This document shows positions 1 through 8,478 of a stretch of DNA of 64,000 nt, in pieces. The number at the start of each line of letters is the position of its first letter. Positions within the stretch are counted from its first letter, which is position 1. The stretch is from Clostridiaceae bacterium (GTDB lineage Bacteria > Bacillota > Clostridia > Oscillospirales > Acutalibacteraceae): positions 35,995 through 99,994 of the forward strand of contig JAEDFL010000002.1 of NCBI GenBank assembly GCA_016292785.1. Reading direction: 5' to 3'. Below the pieces are notes generated by a model. It ran no database searches. It was not told the DNA's origin and worked only from the letters and a program-made list of their open reading frames with translations. The position numbers and the translations under genes were made by a program.

Positions 1-300
1 CCTGCGATGGAGCATAACGAAAGATTCCCCGACGGAGTGAACGTTGAATTTGTTCAGGCGATCTCCGAAAATAAGCTCAGAATGAGGGTTTGGGAGAGGG
101 GAAGCGGCATTACGATGGCTTGCGGCACAGGATCTTGCGCAACAGTTATGGCCGCCATTTCGATAGGTCTTTGCAGCTACAATAAGGATATCGCCGTTGA
201 GCTTGACGGCGGAACGCTTATAATCAATATATCCGAGGATAATACGGTTACGATGACAGGTCCTGCGGAAATATCCTATGAAGGAGAGGTCAACGTATAA
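1..300 (+). CDS. dapF: diaminopimelate epimerase, C-terminal part
   Basis: The reading frame is open at the left edge, so only about the last 99 residues are seen. DapF interconverts LL- and meso-diaminopimelate for lysine and peptidoglycan synthesis in the cytosol. The motif ACGTGSCA carries one of the two catalytic cysteines of the family and is followed by the usual beta-rich C-terminal half (ELDGGTLIIN, TGPAEISYEGEV). The stop codon TAA shares its last base with the ATG of dapL, so the two genes are translationally coupled and belong to one lysine operon. Assignment is firm; the start and the first catalytic Cys lie outside the window. Confidence 0.95.
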   Translation, partial: PAMEHNERFPDGVNVEFVQAISENKLRMRVWERGSGITMACGTGSCATVMAAISIGLCSYNKDIAVELDGGTLIINISEDNTVTMTGPAEISYEGEVNV

Positions 301-1484
301 TGAAGCCAAACTTGCACTATACGGAATTAAAGGATACATATCTTTTTAACACTATATACAGAAAAACAGACGAATATCTTGCCGCACATCCGGGCGAGAG
401 AGTGTTGAAGCTCGGAGTCGGCGATGTTTCTTATCCTCTTTGCAAAAAGGTTATCGAAGCCTTGCATGAGGCTGTTGATGACCAGTCGAGGATTGAGACC
501 TTCCACGGCTATATGCCCGAACACGGAGCAATGTTTCTGCGTGAAGCGATCTCCAAGTATTATTCCGGCTGGGGAGTTGATGTAACCACCGATGAGATTT
601 TCATCTCAAGCGGTGCGTGCGACGACCTCGGAGACATTCTTGAGATGTTCGACAGGGAAAATACCGTGCTTGTAATCGAACCTGCATATCCGGAATATGT
701 GGACACGAATATACTCTACGGCAGGAAGGTACTGCATCTTCCGGCAGGCGAGGAGGACGGATTTCTTCCTCTGCCGGATGAGAGCATAGACGCAGATATG
801 ATTTATATCTGCTCACCGAATAATCCGACAGGCTCGGCGTACACAAGAGAAAAGCTTCAAAAGTGGGTTGATTACGCAAACTCAAAGGGTGCGGTAATTC
901 TCTATGATGCGGCTTACGAAATATTCATCGAGGAGGACGACGTTCCTCACAGCATTTATGAGATAAAGGGTGCCGATACCTGCGCCATCGAGATCTGCTC
1001 GTTCTCTAAGACGGCAGGCTTTACAGGCACGAGAGTCGGTTACACCGTAGTTCCGATGAAGCTTGAAAGTATGGGCGTGAGCCTGAATTCAATATGGTCG
1101 AGAAACCGTGAAACAAGGACGAACGGTATTTCATACATTCTCCAGAAAGGCGCTTCCGCAGTATTCACTCCGGAGGGACAGGAGCAGATTCACGAGAGCA
1201 TCTCAATTTACAAGAAGAACGCAAAGGTCATTATGAACGCTCTTGATAAATGCGGCTTCTGGTATGTCGGAGGTAAGAACTCACCGTACGTCTGGATGAA
1301 GTGTCCCGGCGGAATGGGAAGCTGGGAGTTCTTTGATTATCTTCTCAACGAGCTTCAGATTGTCGGCACTCCCGGAGTCGGCTTCGGCTCCTGCGGCGAG
1401 GGCTTTCTGAGACTTTCCGCTTTCGGTGATCCCGATGATACCGTTGAAGCGGCAAAGAGGATAGTAAGTCATTTCGGCAAATAA
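300..1484 (+). CDS. dapL: LL-diaminopimelate aminotransferase
   Basis: A 394-residue, fold-type I PLP enzyme that makes LL-diaminopimelate directly from tetrahydrodipicolinate, bypassing the acylated intermediates. Visible motifs are SPNNPTGSAY near residue 171 and the PLP-lysine motif SFSKTAGFTGTRVGY with Lys near residue 237. Length and the N-terminal block (LHYTELKDTYLFNTIYRKT) fit DapL rather than a general aspartate aminotransferase. It overlaps dapF by one base (TAATG), and DapL's product is DapF's substrate, which supports the call. A weak hairpin terminator follows. Confidence 0.95.
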   Translation: MKPNLHYTELKDTYLFNTIYRKTDEYLAAHPGERVLKLGVGDVSYPLCKKVIEALHEAVDDQSRIETFHGYMPEHGAMFLREAISKYYSGWGVDVTTDEIFISSGACDDLGDILEMFDRENTVLVIEPAYPEYVDTNILYGRKVLHLPAGEEDGFLPLPDESIDADMIYICSPNNPTGSAYTREKLQKWVDYANSKGAVILYDAAYEIFIEEDDVPHSIYEIKGADTCAIEICSFSKTAGFTGTRVGYTVVPMKLESMGVSLNSIWSRNRETRTNGISYILQKGASAVFTPEGQEQIHESISIYKKNAKVIMNALDKCGFWYVGGKNSPYVWMKCPGGMGSWEFFDYLLNELQIVGTPGVGFGSCGEGFLRLSAFGDPDDTVEAAKRIVSHFGK

Positions 1485-1494
1485 ATAAATATAG

Positions 1495-1535
1495 CCTCTC
1501 TGAGATAATATCAAAGAGAGGTTTGCTGTTTTATT
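1495..1535 (+). terminator. rho-independent terminator after dapL
   Basis: CCTCTCT at 1495-1501 pairs with AGAGAGG at 1515-1521 and is followed by a T-rich stretch (TTTGCTGTTTTATT). The stem is only 7 bp, so strength is uncertain. Confidence 0.6.
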
Positions 1536-1568
1536 GCACAGATTATTCTAACTTGATTATTATTGATA

Positions 1569-1597
1569 TTGAAAATGCCCTGATGCTGTATTATAAT
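1569..1597 (+). promoter_or_regulatory. sigma-A promoter of the MATE gene
   Basis: TTGAAA at 1569-1574, a 17-bp spacer and TATAAT at 1592-1597, 32 bases before the TTG start at 1630. Confidence 0.7.
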
Positions 1598-1629
1598 ATA
1601 TCTCAGCAAATATAAGGAGTAGCTTAAAA

Positions 1630-3006
1630 TTGAGCAAGAATAAGTTTGAAATTGATATGGTGAACGGCTCTATCATGGACAAAATGATTTCATTTGCCCT
1701 GCCTTTGATGCTGTCGGGAATTTTACAGCTTCTTTTCAATGCCGTTGATATCATTGTTGTCGGACGTTTCAGCGGAAGTCAGTCGCTTGCCGCCGTAGGC
1801 TCGACTTCGTCTTTGATAAATATGCTGACCAATCTTTTTATCGGTATTTCGCTCGGAGCGAATGTGCTTGCCGCCCGTTTTTATGCCGCCGGAAAGCACA
1901 AGGAGATGTCGGAAACCGTACATACTGCGATTGCCACGGCATTTGTCAGCGGTGTGATAATGATATTTGTCGGTATTTTACTTTCAAGACCTGCGCTTGA
2001 GCTTATGGATACGCCGTCCGATGTTATTGAGCTTTCAACGCTTTATATCCGAATTTATTTCCTCGGTATGCCGTTTTTTATGTTGTATAATTACGGTGCG
2101 GCAATTCTGAGAGCCGTCGGTGATACAAAGCGTCCGCTGATCTTCCTTGTGATTTCGGGTGTTGTAAACGCTTGCCTGAATATGCTGCTTGTAATAGTTT
2201 TTCATCTCGACGTTGCGGGTGTTGCGATTGCAACAGTTATTTCGCAGGTGATATCCTGCGTGCTTGTTATCGGTTGCCTCTACAAGACCGACGCAGTCTA
2301 TCGGCTCAGATTCAAAAAACTCAGAATAAATAGGAAATACCTTGTTCAGATTTTCAGAATAGGTATTCCGGCAGGACTTCAAAGCACGCTGATCAGCTTT
2401 TCGAATGTGCTGCTGCAGTCCTCTGTCAACTCCTTCGGCTCGATCGCTATGGCAGGCTACACCGCCGCAAATAATATACTGAGCTTCCTTTATATGGCGG
2501 CGAATGCCGTGACGCAAGCCTGTATGAGCTTCACCAGCCAGAACTTCGGCGCAAGAAAGCCTAAGCGAATGGACAGGGTTATTATCGACGGAATGATACT
2601 TCAGTTTGTAATCTGTCTTATCCTCGGAACGCTTGCGTATGTTTTCGGCAGTCAGATTTCATCAATTTACACGGACAATTCCGATGTAATCAAATGCTCG
2701 GTCGAGATACTTGCTCTCACCACCATACCGTATTTCCTGTGCGGAATAATGGATGCATGGCCGGGAATTATCCGAGGTATGGGACGTTCGACCGTTCCCA
2801 TGATACTGTGCATTATCGGTACAGTCGGAGTAAGAATACTGTGGATATTCTTCTTTTTCCCACATCACAGAACTCTGCGATATCTGTTTATTTCTTATCC
2901 GGTTTCATGGATAGCAACGATCATAATGCAGCTCGCTTATTTCTTTATCATCAGAAAAGAGATACACCGTGAGCTTAATGCACCGGAAAAGTATTCACCG
3001 ATATAA
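1630..3006 (+). CDS. MATE family multidrug/cation efflux protein
   Basis: A 458-residue, 12-helix membrane protein of the multidrug and toxic compound extrusion superfamily (NorM/DinF-like), which exports drugs or metabolites in exchange for Na+ or H+. The start DMVNGSIMDKMISFALPLML and the internal repeats around NAVDIIVVGRFSG and AANNILSFLYMAANAV are typical. The start is TTG at 1630, placed by an AAGGAG ribosome site at 1614-1619. It has its own promoter and ends at a strong bidirectional terminator shared with the convergent prs gene. Substrate cannot be told from sequence. Confidence 0.9.
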   Translation: MSKNKFEIDMVNGSIMDKMISFALPLMLSGILQLLFNAVDIIVVGRFSGSQSLAAVGSTSSLINMLTNLFIGISLGANVLAARFYAAGKHKEMSETVHTAIATAFVSGVIMIFVGILLSRPALELMDTPSDVIELSTLYIRIYFLGMPFFMLYNYGAAILRAVGDTKRPLIFLVISGVVNACLNMLLVIVFHLDVAGVAIATVISQVISCVLVIGCLYKTDAVYRLRFKKLRINRKYLVQIFRIGIPAGLQSTLISFSNVLLQSSVNSFGSIAMAGYTAANNILSFLYMAANAVTQACMSFTSQNFGARKPKRMDRVIIDGMILQFVICLILGTLAYVFGSQISSIYTDNSDVIKCSVEILALTTIPYFLCGIMDAWPGIIRGMGRSTVPMILCIIGTVGVRILWIFFFFPHHRTLRYLFISYPVSWIATIIMQLAYFFIIRKEIHRELNAPEKYSPI

Positions 3007-3007
3007 A

Positions 3008-3045
3008 AATGGGCTGTCGCACTAAGCGACAGCCCATTGATTTTA
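3008..3045. terminator. bidirectional terminator between MATE and prs
   Basis: A perfect 13-bp stem (AATGGGCTGTCGC at 3008-3020 with its complement at 3026-3038) around a 5-base loop, with A residues on the left and T residues on the right, between two convergent genes. The arm resembles the ends of the element at 8266-8477. Confidence 0.85.
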
Positions 3046-3051
3046 TGGCGA

Positions 3052-4221
3052 TTATTTAAGACCGTTCTTTTCAAGCAGAGCGTTAATTTTCTCGGCAGGA
3101 TCAAGGAGATCGCTGATCGAGGTGTCGTGGTTAAGAGTGTCGATAATATAAGAAAGATACTTCGACATATCTACCCTGACGTGCCACTCTCTTTTCTGAA
3201 GCTCAGGTGTTCCGTAAATAAGATTTGTGGTAAATATACGGTCAATGAGTCCCTCTTCAAAAGCCTTGTCAAATCCGTCAAGTCCGTTGCAGAAAAGTCC
3301 GAAAGCGGAGAAGATGAAAATTCTCTTGGCTTTAAGCTCCTTGAGCTTTGTTGCAACCTCAATCATAGATTCACCGGAGGAAATCATATCGTCAACAATG
3401 ATAACATCCTTGCCCTCGATGTTGTCGCCGAGGAATTCATGGGCGATTATCGGATTTCTTCCGTCAACAATTCTTGAATAATCACGGCGTTTGTAGAACA
3501 TACCAAGCTCAAGACCGAGAACGGTTGAATAAAAGATACAGCGTGACATTCCGCCCTCGTCGGGGGATATTATCATAATGTGATCCTTATCAATTTTAAT
3601 ATCGGGAATGTTCTTGACGGCTGCTTTAATCATCTGATAGGCGGGGGAGATGCTTTCAAATCCACAAAGGGGAATCGCATTCATAACCCTCGGATCATGA
3701 GCGTCAAAGGTGATGAAATTCTCAACACCCATTGAATTCAGCTCCTGAAGCATCATGGCGCAGTCAAGGGATTCACGGCTTGAACGCTTGTGCTGTCTGC
3801 CCTCATAGAGCATCGGCATAATAACGGAAACACGCTTTGCCTTGCCCTCGATGGCGCTTATCGCACGCTTGAGGTTTGCATAGTGCTCATCCGGCGACAT
3901 CGGAACGGTCTGACCGTACATTTTGTAGGTGACGCCGTAGTTGAATACATCGCAGAGAATGTAAATGTCATAGCCTCTGACCGTCTGGTTCAGCGCAGCC
4001 TTGCCTTCGCCTGTACCGAAACGGGGAAAGTCCATATTGATGAGATAGGTTGATCTTTCATAGCCTGCGAAAGCAAGGGTATCCTTGTGCTCGCTGTTGC
4101 GCTGAAATCTCCACCTGATAAGGTAGTTGTCGATCTTGTTGGCAAGCTCCTCGCATCCGGGAAGGGCAACAATGCCAAGCTGACCTACGGGTATAGTGTT
4201 GTAGTTTGGTTCGCTTCTCAT
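3052..4221 (-). CDS. prs: ribose-phosphate pyrophosphokinase (long form)
   Basis: Makes PRPP from ribose 5-phosphate and ATP for nucleotide, His and Trp synthesis. The PRPP-binding loop is seen as VIIVDDMISSGESMIEVATK in the last third, and an internal block (SVIMPMLYEGRQHKRSSRES) matches the catalytic flexible-loop region of the family. At 389 residues it is about 70 longer than the usual 310-320, with an N-terminal extension (NTIPVGQLGIVALPGCEELANKIDNYL may be the true beginning of the first domain). The loop also has SGES where classical enzymes have TGGT. Upstream AAAGGCGG acts as ribosome site. A weak promoter, TTGCTT-17-TATAAC, lies just upstream. Function as PRPP synthetase is likely, with divergent regulation possible. 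Confidence 0.88.
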   Translation of the reverse strand: MRSEPNYNTIPVGQLGIVALPGCEELANKIDNYLIRWRFQRNSEHKDTLAFAGYERSTYLINMDFPRFGTGEGKAALNQTVRGYDIYILCDVFNYGVTYKMYGQTVPMSPDEHYANLKRAISAIEGKAKRVSVIMPMLYEGRQHKRSSRESLDCAMMLQELNSMGVENFITFDAHDPRVMNAIPLCGFESISPAYQMIKAAVKNIPDIKIDKDHIMIISPDEGGMSRCIFYSTVLGLELGMFYKRRDYSRIVDGRNPIIAHEFLGDNIEGKDVIIVDDMISSGESMIEVATKLKELKAKRIFIFSAFGLFCNGLDGFDKAFEEGLIDRIFTTNLIYGTPELQKREWHVRVDMSKYLSYIIDTLNHDTSISDLLDPAEKINALLEKNGLK

Positions 4222-4343
4222 TTATACAGTCCGCCTTTCAGAGTTATATGAATATTCTACTATAAAAGCAACTTTTTTTAAAGAGATATAAATGCTTTTT
4301 GTCGAAAAATATATTTTGCTTTATTTACTATAATTTGTTAAGT

Positions 4344-5513
4344 TTACACAAAACTGTGTTCTGCTTTTATTACGGTAAAATAGCTGTTGTTCACCTCGGA
4401 TATTTTTCGGCTTATTTCGGTAATGATCTCATGTGGAGAATCTTTGAATCCGTAGGGTATTACAACGTCAAAAATCAGGTTGGTGTGCATAGGTCCGTCA
4501 ACAACTCTGAAATCGTGAATTGACAGCTCCTCGCTTATTCCCTTAACTACCCTCAGCGTCAGCTCTTTAAGCTCAGTCACTCTTTCATTGTTTACCTCAA
4601 GAGGATCATAGTGAACTGTAAGCTCAATCCCCATCTCTGCTCCGACCTCTTTTTCAATATTGTCGATAATGTTGTGACCTATCATAACGTCAAGATCGGA
4701 GGGCATCTCAACGTGCACCGTTGCAAATACCTGCCCCGGACCGTAGCTGTGAACGATGAGGTCATGAATACCGCTTACATGGTCATAGGAGAGGATTTTA
4801 TTTTCGATTTCATCAACAAATTCCTTTGTCGGCGGTGTGCCGATAAGAGTGTTGAGCGTGCCCTTGAAGATGTCGAAGCCGGCTTTCAGAACGAAGCAGG
4901 CAACAATAATTCCGAGCCAGCCGTCGATGTGAAGCGACGGGAAGAATTTTGAGATAATGAGTGCTATCAGAGTGACGCTCGTTGCCGCAATGTCGCTGAG
5001 GCTGTCGGCAACAACCGCACTCATGGCAGGGGAGTCGATTCTTTTACCGAGATTTTTGTTGAAGAATGCAAGCCAGAGCTTGCCGAGAATTGAAACACCG
5101 ATGATTATTGCGCCTACAAGATTGAAGCGCACGTCCTCGGGCGAACGGATTTTCTGAACGGACTGTATTGCAAGCTCCACACCCATAAACAGAATGATAA
5201 AGGAAACTATCATTGCCGTTATGTATTCGATTCTGCCGTGACCGAAGGGATGATCTCTGTCGGCGGGCTTTCCTGCCATCTTGAAGCCGAAAACCGTTAC
5301 GGCGGACGAGCCTGCGTCCGAAAGGTTATTTACGGCGTCCGCCGTGATTGCAATACTTCCCGTTACCGAGCCGACAAAAAACTTCATCAGGCACAAAAGG
5401 ACGTTGAGCGCAATGCCGACGCAGCCGCTGAGTATTCCGTATTTTGTGCGAACCTTTGGATCACCCGTATTATTATGATCCTTAATAAAAACTTTAAGTA
5501 TGAGGTCTGTCAT
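4344..5513 (-). CDS. cation diffusion facilitator family transporter
   Basis: A 389-residue Zn2+/Fe2+/Mn2+ : H+ antiporter of the CDF family. The first helix pair carries the metal site motif DAVNNLSDAGSS, followed by the histidine-rich loop DRDHPFGHGR and a second site ADSLSDIAAT; the C-terminal half is the cytosolic metal-sensing domain (ATVHVEMPSDLDVMIGHNII). There is an extended C-terminal tail beyond the normal domain, ending HEIITEISRKISEVNNSYFTV, and the whole is longer than the usual 290-310. Its ATG follows the TAA of the mscS gene with no gap, so both are in one operon with the FHA gene. The metal cannot be assigned. Confidence 0.92.
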   Translation of the reverse strand: MTDLILKVFIKDHNNTGDPKVRTKYGILSGCVGIALNVLLCLMKFFVGSVTGSIAITADAVNNLSDAGSSAVTVFGFKMAGKPADRDHPFGHGRIEYITAMIVSFIILFMGVELAIQSVQKIRSPEDVRFNLVGAIIIGVSILGKLWLAFFNKNLGKRIDSPAMSAVVADSLSDIAATSVTLIALIISKFFPSLHIDGWLGIIVACFVLKAGFDIFKGTLNTLIGTPPTKEFVDEIENKILSYDHVSGIHDLIVHSYGPGQVFATVHVEMPSDLDVMIGHNIIDNIEKEVGAEMGIELTVHYDPLEVNNERVTELKELTLRVVKGISEELSIHDFRVVDGPMHTNLIFDVVIPYGFKDSPHEIITEISRKISEVNNSYFTVIKAEHSFV

Positions 5514-6353
5514 TTAATCACTCTCTTTATTTATCATATGCACGTCAAGCTGATCGTATGGAATATGTATTCCGTTTTTGTCAAAAGCCTTCTTGACCTT
5601 TTCCTGCATGCTAAAAAAAGCAGGCCAGTAATCTTCGCTTTTACACCAGACGAAGCAGGCAATGTCAACTCCGCTTGAGCCGTGATTGTATACGCCGACG
5701 GTGTACTCAGGCTCCTTGAGCAGAAGCGGCTCGTTTTCCACAACCTTTGCAAGCACCTTCTTGACCTTTTCAATATCGTCGTCATAGCTGACGGTGTAGG
5801 TGAGGTCGAGCCTGATCTTGTCCCTTGCCGTGTAGTTGACAAGCGTTGAGGTTGTAATGGTCTGATTCGGAACGACGATAAGCTTGTTGTCGTTTGTCAC
5901 AAGTGTGGTGTACATGAAACGGATTTCACGCACCTTGCCCTTGACATTGCCGATCTCAACAAAATCTCCGCTCTTGAAAGGCTTGTTGAAAAGTATCTGC
6001 ACTCCGCTTGCAAGCTGAGAAATGCTGTTTTGAAGTCCGAGACCTGCCGTAATTCCTGCCGCTCCGAGGGCGGTTATAAAGGCATTGACGTGGACTCCGA
6101 TCTGTTCAAGTGCAATTACGGAAACAATGATTCTCAGAAAGATGACCGTAGACCGCTTTACGAAACGGTACATCGACTTATCGACATTTTTGCTTTCAAG
6201 TATCTTTACAATTATATCTCCGGCAAGCTTAGCCAGCCAGAAGCCGATCACCATAACAAGGATAAATGAAATAAGCTTAGGCATGGCGGCCGCCAGCTTT
6301 TCCGGAAAATTTTCAAATGTCCATTGTTTTATATTGTTTATTAAAGCATCCAT
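5514..6353 (-). CDS. small-conductance mechanosensitive channel, MscS family
   Basis: A 279-residue channel that opens under membrane tension to release solutes in hypo-osmotic shock. Three transmembrane helices lie in residues ~20-110; the third holds the pore motif ALGAAGITAGLGLQNSISQLASG. The beta domain (FNKPFKSGDFVEIGNVKG ... PNQTITTSTLVNY) and the alpha/beta C-terminal vestibule follow. An open frame extends upstream to 6434, but the start at 6353 is chosen because GGAGG lies 5-6 bases before it and the family begins there. A GC-rich hairpin at 6397-6422 sits between the FHA gene and this gene and could trim or attenuate the transcript. Confidence 0.92.
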   Translation of the reverse strand: MDALINNIKQWTFENFPEKLAAAMPKLISFILVMVIGFWLAKLAGDIIVKILESKNVDKSMYRFVKRSTVIFLRIIVSVIALEQIGVHVNAFITALGAAGITAGLGLQNSISQLASGVQILFNKPFKSGDFVEIGNVKGKVREIRFMYTTLVTNDNKLIVVPNQTITTSTLVNYTARDKIRLDLTYTVSYDDDIEKVKKVLAKVVENEPLLLKEPEYTVGVYNHGSSGVDIACFVWCKSEDYWPAFFSMQEKVKKAFDKNGIHIPYDQLDVHMINKESD

Positions 6354-6438
6354 ATTTTTCCTCCAAATTAAAAATCTATGCGGAAATACAACAGCAATCC
6401 CGCACACGGTGTGATGCGGGATCGGAAAAGACATCTTT

Positions 6439-6831
6439 TTATTTTATCCTGAATTGCAGGGCAATTCCTCCGAAGCTGACAATATCGCCGTCGTTGACAA
6501 CAGTCGGTTCCTGTATGCGCTTGTTTTTAATAAATGTGCCGGCGCTTGAATGTGTGTCGGTGATAATCCAGCCTTTTTTATGCTTTGAAATAACTGCGTG
6601 AAAACGTGAAACGGAGGAGTAGTTGAGCACAATATCACAGGCCCCGCTTCGTCCGATCGAGGTTTCCCAGCTCGTAATTGTATATTCCTTACCTGTCTGC
6701 TCATCGTAAAAATATGCGGGCGTGACCTTAGGCGCACGGCTCGAAAGCAGGTGCTTCACACAGTAAACAACGATGACGATGCACAGGGCAGGAATAAGAT
6801 ATCTGTAAATTTCATTTATCAGCTCTTTCAT
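6439..6831 (-). CDS. membrane-anchored FHA domain protein
   Basis: A 130-residue protein with one N-terminal transmembrane helix (ALCIVIVVYCVKHLL, residues ~15-30) and a C-terminal forkhead-associated domain. FHA domains bind phosphothreonine peptides, mostly made by PknB-type Ser/Thr kinases. The domain signature is intact: SIGRSGACDIVL, SSVSRFHAVI and HSSAGTFIKNKR. An alternative upstream ATG exists, but GGGTGG lies properly before the start at 6831. It is the first gene of an operon with MscS and CDF transporters and has a consensus promoter. No kinase is seen in the window, so its partner is unknown. Confidence 0.9.
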   Translation of the reverse strand: MKELINEIYRYLIPALCIVIVVYCVKHLLSSRAPKVTPAYFYDEQTGKEYTITSWETSIGRSGACDIVLNYSSVSRFHAVISKHKKGWIITDTHSSAGTFIKNKRIQEPTVVNDGDIVSFGGIALQFRIK

Positions 6832-6858
6832 TGAACCACCCTTACAATCTATACCGTA

Positions 6859-6887
6859 ATTATAAGGTTTGCACAAAAAATTGTCAA
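6859..6887 (-). promoter_or_regulatory. consensus sigma-A promoter of FHA-MscS-CDF operon
   Basis: On the minus strand TTGACA (6887-6882), exactly 17 bp, then TATAAT (6864-6859): a perfect consensus promoter 28 bases before the FHA start. Confidence 0.88.
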
Positions 6888-6898
6888 CATTTTTTTCC

Positions 6899-6926
6899 TT
6901 GAATATTGAGTTTCTTATGATATAAT
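6899..6926 (+). promoter_or_regulatory. promoter of secreted metallophosphoesterase
   Basis: TTGAAT at 6899-6904, a 16-bp spacer and TATAAT at 6921-6926, followed by GGAGG at 6936-6940 and the ATG at 6951. It is divergent from, and close to, the FHA operon promoter. Confidence 0.7.
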
Positions 6927-6950
6927 ATTCAAAACGGAGGTGTTTTTATA

Positions 6951-8249
6951 ATGAAAAAGACGCAAAGAATTATTGCTGTTCTTTTGACTCTTGCAATGGT
7001 TATCGGTTTGTTTACCTTTACGACCGGAGCATTGGAGTCTCAGGAGGAGTGGATAGAGAAAAACTGGTCCGAGCTTGTTGAATCAAAGGGCTCAATTCTT
7101 TTGACTCCGGGCGAGGACAACTCGAAAATGAATTTCTCATGGCAGTCGTCATTCAAAAACTTAAAGGCTGAAATTGAAATCGGCACAAATCAGGATTTGA
7201 GCGACGCACAAAAACTCAAGGTCAGGAGCAGATTTTATCTTCTCTGCTTTGAGTTTACCCATGAGGCAACCGCATCCGATTTGGAGGCAAACACTACATA
7301 CTATTACAGATACTATGCCGACAAGGCGTGGAGCGAGGTCTATTCTTTCACAACGGGTACATCCGACAGCACAAGGGTGCTTATGCTGTCCGACGGACAG
7401 ATAGGACGTTACCGCAAGGGAACTGATGAAGAAATTCTTCAGCACGACACCTACGGCTGGTACAAGACTCTTGAGCTTGCCGAGTCAAAGGGCGGAATCA
7501 ACTTCATCATTTCAACGGGCGATCAGGTTGAGGATTCATATTCCGAAAAACAGTATTCGCTTATGGAGTCCGCTCCTCAGCTCCGCAGCTATCCTATTGC
7601 CGCCTGTGTAGGCAATCACGAATTTTATACATCCAATTACAGCGCACACTACAACAATCCGAACAGAAAGACCGTTGTTCCTTTCAAGGATCCTGCCGGA
7701 AACGGATATTATTTCCTTTACAACGATGTTCTTTTTATCGTGCTTGACTCGAACGTTATCGTTCCGTCAACCCACAGAAAGATAATCAAGGCGGCTTGTG
7801 AGGCATATCCCGACGCCAAGTGGAGGGTTGTTTCCATGCACCACAGCCCGTACGATGCAAATGCGGCCGAGTATTTCGCAAGCAAGCTCACAAGGTCAAC
7901 GATTACTCCGTTCTTCGATGAGTTCGGAATCGACCTTTGCGTAAGCGGACACGATCATTACTACTCACGTTCTTATATTGTAAAGAACAACAAGGTGACC
8001 GATGACGTTATCTGCGGCGACACATACACCAATCCTAACGGTACTCTTTATATCAGCATCAGCACCGCTTCCGGCTGCAATTACAGCGGAATAGACAGGG
8101 ACAAGATCGGCGCAGAATGTGACGTATGGCTCCAGAACGAGAAGCCTTCGTATTCGCTTCTTGATATTTCTTCGGATACGCTTACCTTTACCACATATGA
8201 AACAGATACCGACTCGGTTGTAGACACGGTTTCTATTGTAAAAGATTAA
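6951..8249 (+). CDS. secreted purple-acid-phosphatase-like metallophosphoesterase
   Basis: 432 residues. The first ~27 form a signal peptide (lysines, then IIAVLLTLAMVIGLFTFTTGA). Residues ~45-145 form a fibronectin-type N-domain as in purple acid phosphatases (NLKAEIEIGT, TTYYYRYYAD). The calcineurin-like core has the metal motifs STGDQVED, VGNHEFY, SMHHSPYD and SGHDHYYSRSY; the first motif is LSDGQIG, so the leading Asp is kept but the usual following His/Gly is not. It probably hydrolyses phosphate esters outside the cell; the substrate is not known. It has its own promoter and ends just before a nested-hairpin element. Confidence 0.88.
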   Translation: MKKTQRIIAVLLTLAMVIGLFTFTTGALESQEEWIEKNWSELVESKGSILLTPGEDNSKMNFSWQSSFKNLKAEIEIGTNQDLSDAQKLKVRSRFYLLCFEFTHEATASDLEANTTYYYRYYADKAWSEVYSFTTGTSDSTRVLMLSDGQIGRYRKGTDEEILQHDTYGWYKTLELAESKGGINFIISTGDQVEDSYSEKQYSLMESAPQLRSYPIAACVGNHEFYTSNYSAHYNNPNRKTVVPFKDPAGNGYYFLYNDVLFIVLDSNVIVPSTHRKIIKAACEAYPDAKWRVVSMHHSPYDANAAEYFASKLTRSTITPFFDEFGIDLCVSGHDHYYSRSYIVKNNKVTDDVICGDTYTNPNGTLYISISTASGCNYSGIDRDKIGAECDVWLQNEKPSYSLLDISSDTLTFTTYETDTDSVVDTVSIVKD

Positions 8250-8265
8250 AATCAGAATAAAAAAT

Positions 8266-8477
8266 GGGGCTGTCGCAATAAGATGAAGAAGCCGTTTTCT
8301 TCCGATGACAGGCGTATGTGTATACGTCAAATCGGAAAAAACGGCTAAAAAGAAACATATATTTTCTTATTTTGTTCTAAATAAGAAAACAGAAGACTTG
8401 TATCGGTATTAAAAGCCAATACAAGTCTTTTGATTTAATAATTGTTTCTTTTGTTCTTCGCTTAGTGAGACAGTTCC
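8266..8477. repeat. nested inverted-repeat element with imperfect terminal repeats (MITE-like)
   Basis: About 212 bp of non-coding DNA between two convergent genes. The ends are inverted repeats: GGGGCTGTCGCAATAAG at 8266-8282 against the complement of 8461-8477, 13 of 17 matching, with similarity running further inward (GAAGAA). Inside are three stems: AGCCGTTTT/AAAACGGCT-type arms around 8290-8346 with inner CGTAT/ATACG; TTTTCTTATT/AATAAGAAAA at about 8363-8389; and AGACTTGTAT/ATACAAGTCT at about 8394-8428. AAAGAAACA and TGTTTCTTT form another outer arm. No coding frame was seen. It may be a miniature transposable element, a structured RNA or a composite terminator. Confidence 0.6.
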
Positions 8478-8478
8478 T

